Shown piece by piece: positions 22,701-34,700 of a stretch of 64,000 nt of DNA. The notes below the pieces were generated by a model. That model was given only the letters and a program-made list of their open reading frames with translations. It was not told the DNA's origin and searched no databases. This DNA is from Lycocorax pyrrhopterus obiensis. Lineage: Eukaryota > Chordata > Aves > Passeriformes > Paradisaeidae. The first letter of the stretch is position 1. Each line of letters starts with the position of its first letter. Location of the stretch: assembly GCA_014706295.1 (NCBI GenBank), contig JACSVZ010000004.1:5200965-5264964 (forward strand), read 5' to 3'. Both the position numbers and the translations under genes were made by a program.

Positions 22701-25700
22701 GGCTTGGTTTGCTTTCCCACGTTGTGAGAGTGCAAGAGGAGTGAAGTGATGCGGGGTAAGAAGGGCTGTGCCATCTCCCTCCAGGGGCTTCTCTGGCTGA
22801 GAATATCAGTGGGGAATTAGAGCTGTGCTCCGCCTGTGCCAAGTGTGAGATAAAGCCTGGCCTTCCTGGGTGACTGCCCCATTAGGAGCCTGAAAGAGCT
22901 GCTGTGTCTCTCCAGTGGCATTTTTCTGACATAAGTTGCTGGTTGTCCCCAAAACTTGGCAGTGGCATGTGGGGTCTGGCCCTTGTGTGGTGCCACAGGG
23001 TTTTCCCACGGGCCTGCACCCGCGAGGATCTCCCTGCTTTGGGCCCTGCTTGCTATAAATCAGAGGAGAGATGGAAAGAAAGTGAAAAGCCATTAATAGC
23101 TCCAGCACTGAAGTTGGTGGAGCTCACGTGAAAAGCCGACTGTAGGCTCAGCACGAGGAGTTAGCGCTGGAACCAGCACAGCTGTGGTGCCAGTAGAGAC
23201 TTTCACACTATTTTTAAGTGGTGGGACCAGCAGGGAGGAGGCTGGTGCCACAGATGGGTGGGGATCAGGTGAGAGGAGCTCAGGCAAGAGCGAGCTGGGG
23301 TGGGGGCGGAGGTGGAGAGGCAGAGAAACCAACCGGGCCCTGCAGCCTCTCGCAGTAAACAGGAAATCGAGGCCTCTGAGAGCAAGGCTGAGGAAACGGG
23401 AAAGCAGAAGGGGAGAGGCAGCGACTGGCTTTGAACTCTAGAGTAAAGAAAACACTACTAACGGCACCACCATCAGCTCCCCCAGCACAGAGGGCCTCCA
23501 GCCAGCCTGGGCTCCCATCTTCTCCCTCCCTGATAGTTCACTGTGCTTGAGGATGCTGAGGCACCATTCGAGACAAGGAGTCAGTCAAGCTTTCTCGGGT
23601 TTTTTTCCCCGAGTCCCCATTGCCTGAAGAATGTACTTCGTCCTCCTTTGGGGCCGCTGAAAGTGCTGGGGTGGTAAAGCTTTTTGGGAAAGCAACTCCT
23701 GAGCCACATGGACACTGTCCCCAGGAGGGACCCATCTTCCCTGTCCTGGAAGGGTCGCTTGCTCTGTTGGCTTCCTTGACTTGCTTTCAACACTAGAAGG
23801 TCCCAAGCTGGTGTCAGTTAATACCACGGCTCCAAAGGTTTCACAACCTGACTTCTTGTGTCACTGCATTTCCCACATCATGTCTTTCATCTGTTCAAAA
23901 TTAGGCCCTGACTCTTCATCTCCTTTTACTAAACACACATGGACGTTCTTTTCCCACTCTTTACTTTCACTGTGACCCCAGATTGGGAGGATTATTGATA
24001 ACCATAATTTTTGGCCAAAGATTTTTTTAATGGTTAGTTTTAAGATGGCATTTGATAGCTTTTTTGTTTTACATAATATTTTGTATATCCAGCTCTATTT
24101 TCAGGATCCTGTACAGTGGCATTTTTCTTTGGAATGAATGTAAGCACAGGGATCACTGAATGTTGTGCTTCTGTGTAGAGACTACAGTGATTAAATAAAC
24201 AAACTTCCTGAGCTGTTTTGAGGCTTGTTCAAGCTGGTGAAGGGAGACATAATTTCTGTTGGAATTTTCGTTTAAAAGCACCAACTATTGCAAGGTTTCT
24301 CTTCTGTGACTCATTTCAAAAAAATACTTCAAATAAAGGCATGGATTACTAGACAAGCAGATATGCAAATACAGCATTCCCAGGCACTTGCTATAGATAG
24401 TTCATAAAATATGTATTTAGAGCTGGTAGACACTAGCTGCAATTCCTGCTGATTTCCTGTTCTCTTCCTCTATCACAGGGATCCTCTGCTCCACACGGAG
24501 TGAGGACAAACACGAGTAATGCAAACTGTCAGTTCACCCAAAGCATGTTGTTTTGTCACTAACCCCACCTTTGACATCTTTCCAAGCCACATTTGTAATT
24601 TCACACCTTACAGGTAGGTAAAAGCTGTCAAAACCGGGGCAGTTTCAGTGCAGTAGCTTTGGTCATGTCTGACCACATGGATAGGAAGGACAAGTTCAGA
24701 AATAAGTGGGAGGAACTGAAATCTTAGGGTGGGGTTTGTGCAGTTGTGCAAAGCACCACTCAGTGCGGGTCTGCTCTCCCTCCCACTCACCACTGTTCTG
24801 TTATCTGATTTCTCTTCTGTCTTTTCTTCTTACTGTCTTTTCCTCTTTTACTTCTTCCCCATCTTTCTGTCCTCTTTACTCTTAGCATCTTTGTCATCCC
24901 GCATCACCAAGACTGGATTTTTGCTGCTGTCCCCGAGGTCCTGGGGGCAGTGACTGGTTATGAATGAGCTGGGACCATGCCTCCACCATGCTGCACTGCC
25001 AGGAAGGGAGCACATCCTTCCTTTGGAAGGACAGCATCCACCAAACCCCTGGGCAGTCAGATCTGGAATGTTCTCTGTGTTTCAAGCAACATTCTTGGAG
25101 CTTTCAGAGCTGGGAATGCTATAGTTTAGGATTAACCTGTCTTCATATCCTGTTCCTGCACATCACAACAACTTTATAGAGACTGATGGAAGGCTTGGAA
25201 TCTTGTCTGCCTGGGACAGCGGAGCACTTCCATTCATCTGTCTAGCTGTGGCTTTCAGAGTCCAAGTCAGAGCACCTGTGTTTTGACAGATTTGGTCTGT
25301 AGTATTTCCCAGCTCAGTGAAATGACTTTTGGCTAACAAGGAAGGGCTTCATCCAAAACCCTTGGCAAAAGAATGTAACCACAGAGATGTATAATGTTTT
25401 CTGTCTGAGAGCTCTGGGCTTGGCAGATAGCTGGGTAGGAGTTTGGGAATTAATGTGGACTGCAGCGAGCCTGTGCAGTAAGAGAGCTCTCACAGCCAAT
25501 GTTTTCCTCTATAAACAGTTGTGAAAGACTCTGGGAAGGTGGAAAGAATCTATTTTTCTATGTCTTGATATAAATGCTTGTCTACCTCAGGCATGCAGTT
25601 ATGGAAAAATTCATCTTGACATTGTGTAAATACAGTTACAAATGTTGAATCTGCAAATAAATATTGTCATGAGAAAGGAAAAAGTCAATGGTAGGCTTTG

Positions 25701-28700
25701 GTCTCTGCTCTCTGTCATATCTGTCTTAATCCAAAACAACTTGTGGTATTTTGGGGGATCTGTTGTGGATTTGTGTGTGTGTTCCAGAGCAGGTGAACTC
25801 AGCAGGTGAAGAACGGTGGGTTTTCAATGAAAAGTCCTAATTTCATCAATGATTCTCCCAAAAAGACAAGCCATACCTTTGATTTAATCTTAGATATTTG
25901 AACATCCCATTTGCACATAGAAACATGAGCTGTGATTCATTTTGAGTAATGTTGTGTTGTTTTCCCCACAGATGAACGTGAGGCAGTTCAGAAGAAGACC
26001 TTCACAAAGTGGGTGAATTCCCACTTGGCTCGTGTGTCCTGCCGAATTACAGACCTGTACACTGACCTTCGAGATGGGAGGATGCTCATCAAGCTCCTGG
26101 AAGTGCTTTCAGGAGAGAGACTTGTAAGTGCTTATCGATATCCATTGGGGGGGTTTGGTTTGGTTTGGTTTGGTTTGGGTGGGGTTTTGTGAGTCCTTGG
26201 CTCAACTGCAGTATAGGAAATCTGAGTGCTGAGGGTTCAGCACTGAAAATGTCTTTTGATATATTAAAGGAAAAAAAAAGGGCTCTATTGCTTCAGCTGG
26301 ATCCAGGCACCATTAAAATGCCTTCCTACCGGCTTCAGTGAGAATCAAAGGATGCCTTCTTCAAAGGTTCCTTGCTGGTAATGTGCTGACTGCTTCCAGC
26401 AGCATGTTCCCTGCTCCCAAATCTGACAGGCACAGGGCACAAAATGTTCCTGAGCCCCTTAGATCCCTCGGTGGTGGTGAGTTAGATGTGCTGGGGGACG
26501 TTCTTGAGCCCTGTGGGCAGTGGCCCATTTTTCTGCTAACAAGCCCTGCACTGATGCAGGTGTGCAGGCCTGGCACATCCCTACTCCCTTCCCAGAGGGT
26601 GCCAGGGGTGTGCAGGACAACAGTTGGAGAGGGCCACACCACCCTGGGAGCAGCTGGAGCTGTGGTGTTCATTGCACCCCGCTGCTCAGGAATGTCCCTG
26701 AGTGTACTTGATTTTACTCGGATAGATGAGGCTTGGGCTTTCTTTGGTTAGGGGAATATCTAAAATCAACTTAAATAAATGGGTCAAATTCTTTCTTTGG
26801 GTGTGCTGAGGCACCCCCTTGGTACCAGCACAAGGAGTGGTGAGTAAGAAAGTCCTTGTAGTGAAAAATGCTGCTGCACAAGAGGAAAACTGGGTGCCAG
26901 GAAATGGCTGGGTATCAGCTTCTCCTTCAGTTCCTTAAATGATGGCGATGCTCTTAACTGCCTAATTTAGAGAAATCTTTCCAAAGAAATACAGGTCTTT
27001 AGCTAAGACCCAAGGCTGCAGGGGGCTGGGTAATCACTTGCCATCAAGCTCTCCTATTAGTGGAGCTCCATGGCTTAAGACTCTGGTTAATGAGTGGAAC
27101 ATGTGGCCCAGTGTAGTGTGTGTGTGAGGAGAGGAGCTTTCTGAGTGCATCTGGGAGGGCAAGGGAGCTATGACGTGCACAGAAGTGCCTGTATGGATGG
27201 GGTAACAGATCCTGGTGTTCATCAGCTGCAGTTTGCTCGGAGCCTCTCTCTGTCTCTGCCAGACTGCTCACCTCAGCGACGCGTTGGATTTGACGTGCTC
27301 ACTGCGGGTGGCAGGTGTTCCTCACACAGGGATAGTTGAGACCAACATGCCCCATTATCTGAGGGCTGAGACACCAACTGTATCACCTCTGGTTAAGTCT
27401 GCCTGTCTGCCTGCCAAGATTTGACTTTCAGCAGCAAATAGGAAGCTCAGAGCAGTTCCATGACTCTGGCTGCGCCGTTCATTTACATTTTTCACTCCAG
27501 GTTTTGGAAAATGCAAACAGGGCTGAGGCAGCTGTGGGGTGGGGAGAGGGCAGGAGCCTCCGTGGAGCTGCACTTGCATCATCGCTTGTGTCTGGCATTG
27601 GCAGCTGCCTGCACCACCACACATTCTTTTTGTAGCTTCCTTATCTCAGGCTGGAGGACAGCAGGCTCTGTTTGAACAGTGCATTCCACCGCACCTTCCT
27701 CTGCAAACAAGAGTAAACGTAATGCACTAAACCTTGAGACAATTACACACACCAAAAGTATTCCAGGAGGATCTTACACACACCAAAAATATTCCATGAG
27801 GATTGCCACACAGCATCTACTTGCTGTTGTTCTTCAGTTTTTTGGAATTTGTTTTAGTCAATATTAGGTAGGTTCTGACAACTCCGTGCCTCCCGCCAGG
27901 GAAATCTAAAGGCAGGCCTTACGCAGAAGGCTTAAAATCAAGACAGGAAACATCAAATGGTAAGAAAGCAGAAACTAGCATAGATAAATATCCCATAAAC
28001 ACGATGTGTTTACTGGTGCAGTGGAACAAACAGGAATTGTTTCCTCTCTTTTGAAACTGGTATTCAGATTCTGGAGCTGGAGCCTGGGGAACAGAGTCCA
28101 GGATTTTGGATGCCAATCAGGGAAGCAGGGCTGCTCTTTGCCCTCTCACTTCAATTGCACAAACCCTGCATTTTCCGATACCTGTTGTGATTTTTGTTGA
28201 TGAAAACCCACAGTCCTTGGATGTGTGTTGGAGAAACTCAAAATGAGAGCATCCAAGAAGGGCAACACCTACATCTTCCTGACCTTGCTCAGCTTGAGTC
28301 CTAATCCTAGTGTTTAGTCCAGGCCTTACAGCATAATGTCCTCTGCACAGCAGTGTTTGGAAGGAAACTGATAGCATGCAATGCTCTCACTGAGCACAGT
28401 GGGAAAGAATCCAGCCAGCATGAAAGGACAGTTGTAATTTGGTTTGCACACACTGGTAACCGGCTTGTGCCTAACAGAAAAATAAAGCTGGGAATTGTTT
28501 TCAGCCTAAGATTAAGCATTTAGCTCAGTTTCTTCCATAACTAAATTAAGGATTAGTAAATTCCTTACAATTCCTGGATGCTCAAAGGTCAAATCACTTA
28601 AGCACGTTCTCTGTAGTGAGTTCTGTCACATTTTCTCTTGGAAAAGAGGAAGGGTTTTGATGTAGAACCAGTTTCCCTGTAACGTGCGTGTGAAGACTCT

Positions 28701-31700
28701 GGGTTTGGTACTTGCTTTCCCTCCACTCAGTGTCTGGATCTGTGTTAGCCAAAAAAATGTGCAAGATATGTCTCACTATGCCTCATCCCGAGGCTATGCA
28801 AGGGAGTGTGGCAAGCACAGCCACACCTTGCACAAACCAGACCCAGATGCCTCTTCCTCTACATAAAACATCTCTGGTGAGTGGTTTTGGTTCTGTCACC
28901 ATGGTACTGGAGGTTCTGAGAGCACAAAAAGAGCTTTTCAAATCCTTTTCTGCTCAGTAGTTTGAGGCAATAGAGGCAGTGCAGGTACTGCTTTGGGCAG
29001 TGGGAAGGGCTGTGTTAAGGCAGAGGGGACAGTTTGGGGTCTGCCACTGCTGCTGAGAAATGGCCACAGTCACAGTCATTCCTGAGCCTTGGGAACATCC
29101 TTGTGCAGGTGAGCAAGGCCTGGGAAGCTGCTCCAGGGCTCCAGGTGTGGCCGTGGCTGGGACGAGCCGTGGGCTGGAGCTGGGGGTGCAGCCGGGCCTC
29201 CGCCTTCCCTCCTGCCCTGGAACAGCCTCCTACCTGTGTTTTGCAAGGTTCAGTCAAGCCTTAGGTCCAGCTTTCCACACTCTTGGTAATTGATGGTGCC
29301 AGCTAAAGGCTGGATCCCAGATTGTCCCTGCTGGGTGAGGGATCTCTGGCTGGCTTCAGCCAAACATGCAGTTCCCTCCCGTTCCTGCTCTGTCTGTGGC
29401 TCTTTGCACTGGCAGCGTTTGGGATGGATGGGGTACGCACAGGCTGGATATGCAATTTGGGCCTCTTTGGAGGGACTTTTATACCCCAAAGCAGTGGGAG
29501 GCTCCTGGAAATTCTCCCTTTTGCTGGGAACTGTGAGTTAACCCTGCATCGTTCCCCAGCCTGAGGAGAACAGACCCAGGCTGACTGAGGCTGAAGCCAC
29601 TGGACACAGGGTTCGTGTGTCTCAAAGGGCATATTCCTGCATGGCTTCTCTCTCCACCATCCCCTGTGGCACAGGCTGTGTTTCCAGGGACTGTACTCTG
29701 GAACTGGCTGAAACTCTTCCCCTTGAATGCAGGCTGGGGCAAGGATATTGCCTGAGCTATTTCCATGGCCAGTTAATTGCATTCATTGCAGAAAACAAGG
29801 AAATGATGGCAATTAGTTGTTTGGCTGAGTACCTTTGGTGACATCCCAGTGAACACTGAACGGGCTATTCAGCTGTAATCCTTTATCTGCACAACAAAGT
29901 TCCTTTATCCAGTTTTACAGCAGAATTCTGCATGCTGATAACACATTCATTGCTTTTTTGCAGTTGCACTGGGCTTTCATATAATTGTGTTATGTTGGTG
30001 TAGCTGATTTTTTAATTAGTATTTTTTTCCTATGAAGAAAACTTTGTCATCAATCTCTGTTATTTGCTTACTATTTATCCAATTTACTGACCAAAGAAAA
30101 GCAATGCCACTTCCTTCTTGAGGAGTTTTACTGACTAGCTCGCAGTTCAAATCTGAGCTTGTGAGCGAATATCCTAGAGAGGAAACGTGAGGGAAGTAAG
30201 CAGGAAAAATCCTTTGAAAGGCAAATGAAATTGGACCTCTGTGTCCAGCTCAGGTCCAGGATATTGGTTTTTTCACCATGGTTTTGACACGTGCTACCAT
30301 TATCTTGGTGAAAACGGGCTGGAAGATGCAAGAAGTGGTTTTGTCCCTAGAATTTGAGGAACAAATGGGACGTTGCTGCCTGGGAGTGGTGATGCGCCAG
30401 CCAGAACTGAAGAGTTTAAAGCTCTTTGACTTTTCCCCTCCCATCTACAGTAATAAATGATTTTATTCTTCCTTTTACCTTCTAGCCTAAACCAACCAAA
30501 GGAAGGATGCGCATCCATTGCCTGGAGAATGTGGATAAAGCCCTCCAGTTCCTGAAAGAGCAACGAGTGCACCTAGAAAACATGGGATCTCATGATATTG
30601 TGGATGGGAATCACAGGCTGACACTTGGCCTTATTTGGACTATTATCCTGAGATTCCAGGTAGAGTTGTGTGCACACACAAATACATGGATGAGCTTTCC
30701 ATGCCTGTTTGTAATATACTTCACTGTACGTTTTAGGAGCAGAGTGCTCCCACGTGCTCCCAGTGGATGGGAGGGAGAAGTGCTTGGGAACCTGTCAGGA
30801 TAAATCAGTCTCCATGGTGCTGCTGACCTGTGGTGGGAGTTTCCCGTGGGGAAATTCATATGGCTTTATTTCTAAATCGCAAATAAATGTGAAGCTCCAG
30901 TCTCTACACTAGACCCAGGAGGAAATGCTGCTCTTGGCTGCTCTCCATCTCCATGCTGGTTGTCCATAACCTGGCTGACTTGGCACTGACATGGATTGAG
31001 GGTGCACACAGGAATTATTTTAGTGTCCCAGCTAAGGCTTAAGATTTCTTGTTTTCCAGCAAGTTGCTTATTGGTCTTTGCCCTCAGTTAAAAAAGGCTG
31101 GGAAGTCCTTTTGCAGAAAGAATAATAAATCCATACAATAAATATATAACTCATAATAAATAGCATAGTAATAAACATTTAGTAGCTTTAATTTTGGTGT
31201 TTCCCAGTGTTCCTTTCATCTTTTCAAAAAAGGCCACTTGTTTTCTCAGAGAAATACTGAGATCATCTATGTTAATTTTAGATCCAAGATATCAGCGTTG
31301 AAACTGAGGACAATAAAGAGAAGAAATCTGCTAAAGATGCTTTGCTTTTGTGGTGCCAGATGAAAACAGCTGGGTGAGTGTGGATTAAGTGATTATCTCT
31401 AAAGCTCTTACAGCATTTTGAGTTTTTGTTGAAATAATTTTAAATGGGCAAACACATCTCTTCTTAAGTGGATTCGGAGAGAGGGACTTCAAGAGAAGTG
31501 AGTTGATGTTTACAGGTCAGAAAAGTCTGAATTTATTATATCAATGCTGGGTGATAAACACACCAATCTGATAATCCATGAATATATGTAGTAATACGCT
31601 GACTCTTTTTCACCCTATTCTGAAGAAATAATGACAATTTCAAGGGAAACTTAATGTCTGCCTGCTCTGGCTTTTGGTGTGGGAGTGTGCAGAGCTGCAC

Positions 31701-34700
31701 TGGGGGTGCTGTATTGATTGCACTCTCCTTGGTTTTTGTTCTGCAGGTACCCCAACGTCAATATCCACAACTTTACAACAAGCTGGAGGGATGGGATGGC
31801 ATTCAATGCACTGATCCATAAGCACAGGTACATGTGGCTCAATGTCTGCCCTGGTTTTGCAGCTACCTTGCAGCTTGATTTTAAAAGTCAGTGAAGAGCA
31901 GGAAGTTGAGGAGTTGTTGAGAGTTTTATAGCAACTTGCCTTGTTTTGAGCTTTACAGCTCTTGTGGTCATTGTGAGCTCAGCTGGGCAGCAGCTTCTCA
32001 CACCACAAGTCAAAACAGGTTGTGTTTGGTTTCAAGGGAATAAATTACACTCGTGATTATTTGGGTTTGGTTTGGTTCTTGCACCTCAGTGAGTAACCCA
32101 TGCCCAGGTCTGCAACGTGGGGGCAGGAGTGGGGAAGCACACCCAGAGCAGCCTGGAGGGGAAGGAAATCCCTGCCCAAGGATGGCCAGATGTGGTGCCA
32201 GGCTGCCATGGCTGGGGATGCTGCGCACGGCAAGCTCAGGCGGAGTTATCCAGATGGATTGCACGCTTCCGTGGGTGTGAGGAGAGACTCGTGACCACAA
32301 CTTTGTTCTTCTCTTCTCCAGGGTCACCTTCCCTGCTGTTAAGCTCTCCCCTGTTCTCTCCCACGGCCAGGTCCTGCTGTGCCATATGCTGGGCATTGCT
32401 TCATTCCTTTAACACTGCTGGGAAATGCACGGGGCACATGAAACCTTGGCCGGGTTTTCTGAGGGTTGGAGATCTTAGTTCATTTAAGGGTGGCTGCACT
32501 GTGCTTTGGGAAATCTAAAGAATTTTCCATCCTGTCTAGGCCTGATCTGATTGATTTTGACAAGCTGAAGAAATCAAATGCACACTACAATCTGCAGAAT
32601 GCTTTTAACCTTGCAGAGCAGCACCTTGGTCTTACAAAGCTCCTGGACCCTGAGGGTAAGAATTCCAGCAGTTTCAGCACTTAAGGGCTCTTTCCTCCCA
32701 CCCCTCCATGTCAGCGAACATCTCTGACAGCTTTTTGTGTCCGAGAACAGCTGGGTGCTGCTGACTCACCTGGTGATACAGGCAGAGAGGGAGGGAGAGA
32801 ATGTGAGATGTCTCCAGCAGCAAACTGAGCAGCAGTAGCACAAGAGCCCTTAATCCTGTGTTTATTTACTGCCATCTGACAAGTTTGTTGGCCTGGCCAT
32901 GTATTCATAAAGTCATGCCAGTCAGAGGCTTCCTTCTGATGTGCTCTGAGAAGCAGAGAAGCTTCGGCCTGTGCTTCTGTGGGAGTGTGTGTGCTCCCAG
33001 TGCTGGGGCAAGAGCCTTTTGTGTCACAGGGCAGGAGTGACGTGTTTGGGCAAGTTTCTTCTTGCTTGTTTTCCAGTGCCTCCGAATTGCTGCAGGAGAG
33101 GAAATATCTTGTTTTCCACCTGTATCTCTCAGATTCACCTGGACAGACATAGGTTTGAATTCCTCTCTCCAAATGCTGACACAGCACTGAAGTTGTCAAT
33201 TAACAGTAGTTGTGTCAACTCACACAGACACCAGAGGAGTTATTTGGCTGTGTACAAGCTGTGGCAAAGCCTGGAACTTGACTGTAAAGCCCAAAAGCCC
33301 CAAGCTTTAGCCCCAGTCCACACTACTGCCAGAACCAGTGCAAAGCTGCTCAATTTACTTCTGCTTTGGACACAAACCTTAGGGGCTGAACTGCCACTGA
33401 ACCCCTCTCTGACTCCCAAACACATCCTTGGTGCACTCTGGGCTCTGTTGGTGTAACCCCTGCACCCTCAGCATGCTGAGATAACTCTTGTTTGGTTTGC
33501 AGATATCAGTGTTGATCACCCTGATGAAAAGTCAATCATCACCTATGTGGTGACGTATTACCACTACTTCTCCAAGATGAAGGCTTTGGCTGTTGAAGGA
33601 AAACGTATCGGAAAGGTTTGCAAGTTTAAATTATAATTTTTTACAAAGCAGGTGAAATATTTATGATTTTCTTTTTCCTCTTGGTTGTTAGTTTTTTAAG
33701 AGTCCACTCTGTGGTAATTTTTATCTTTTTGCTTTTGAACATGTTTTGAATGTTAAATATTCCCATGTGACTCTGAGGAGTAGTTAATTTCCAGCTGCCT
33801 CACATTAGAGAACACTTGGCTGGTGTTTTATTTTTGCTTGTTAATTTTGCATCATGGCTACTTTTCCTTTCTCATTAACTGCTGCTCACCCTCTGGGCCC
33901 TCTGTCTCCTCTGGAAAAGTCCCTCATTTAAAACATGTGCAGTCATTCTCTGTCCTTCAGCGACATTGCCCCTGTCCTTACAGCTGGCAGGCTGAACATG
34001 AATCCTTGTGTGAGCCTCAGCTCTGCCCCTCTATTGCTGTGGGATCTTGGGAATTCAGTGCTGAAAAATGCTGAGCTCTCATTCCTCAGGGATCCCGGCA
34101 GTGAGTGCTCTGATTCACAACTCAAGTCTCCCAGCAGTTCCTTTCATGTGGCCTGTTGGATTTAAATGACTGAAGAGTACTGCCCTTGTGACTCATGTGT
34201 GTTGTGCTGCTGTTGCAGGTGCTTGACAATGCCATTGAAACAGAGAAAATGATAGAAAAATACGAGTCCCTGGCTTCTGACCTGCTGGAGTGGATTGAGC
34301 AAACCATTATCATCCTCAACAATCGCAAATTTGCCAACTCCCTGGTTGGGGTGCAGCAGCAGCTGCAGGCGTTCAACACTTACCGCACAGTGGAGAAACC
34401 ACCCAAGTGAGTTTAATCTCAGCTTAACACAACAGTCAGTGGTCTTGTTTGGCTTAGTCACTCATTGATTTTTTTAAAAACAAATACATCCAAGTAATTT
34501 TAATTGTGACTTAAGAATTTATTTTTCCTGAACAAGCCCAGTTCTCATATTCCTGATTGGCACTTGTCGATATTACTTGAGGCCCGTTTGCTTTGTGCTG
34601 TTCAATGTGCAGATAATAACAACAGCAATGAGAAAAGGATCTCGGAGTTGTGGAAGCTGTCCCTGCCCTGGGATGCGTGTCTTATCATATGGTTGGTAAT

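Larger units (their letters stand above)
4754..25971 (+). other. SPTBN1: Intron 1 (21.2 kb)
   Basis: The intron opens with GTAAGT and closes with a TTTTCCCCACAG acceptor. It contains two CR1 copies (16605-16812 and 17865-18324), two short tandem duplications and several candidate regulatory blocks, each listed separately. I found no coding exon of another gene. Many open frames appear on both strands, but none has recognisable protein content. Segments 4754-11490, 11530-15770, 18325-19840 and 19880-23170 show nothing I can name. Confidence 0.85.
26124..30485 (+). other. SPTBN1: Intron 2 (4.4 kb)
   Basis: It carries a short GGTTT microsatellite near its 5' end (26152-26176), an A9 run near 26270 and a 31-bp tandem duplication at 27743-27803. 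Nothing else is identifiable. Confidence 0.9.
30660..34218 (+). other. SPTBN1: Introns 3-7 (622, 373, 712, 847 and 603 bases)
   Basis: Introns at 30660-31281, 31374-31746, 31828-32539, 32656-33502 and 33616-34218, all GT-AG, separate the exons of the CH2 domain. I see no repeats, RNA genes or unexplained structure beyond ordinary AT-rich runs (for example near 31120-31190). Confidence 0.88.

Noticed and set aside
1..25971. Canonical long-form first coding exon (acidic N-terminus)
   Set aside because: Looked for the WDVDDWDNEN-type motif and the RIKALA end before exon 2; not seen, so it presumably lies upstream of the window.
29303..29782. 159-codon minus-strand open frame in intron 2
   Set aside because: Does not resemble any family I recognise and overlaps other open frames on the opposite strand; treated as chance.
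32711..33456. Overlapping open frames of about 160 codons on both strands in intron 6
   Set aside because: Lie inside a well-defined intron between two CH2 exons; no conserved motifs.
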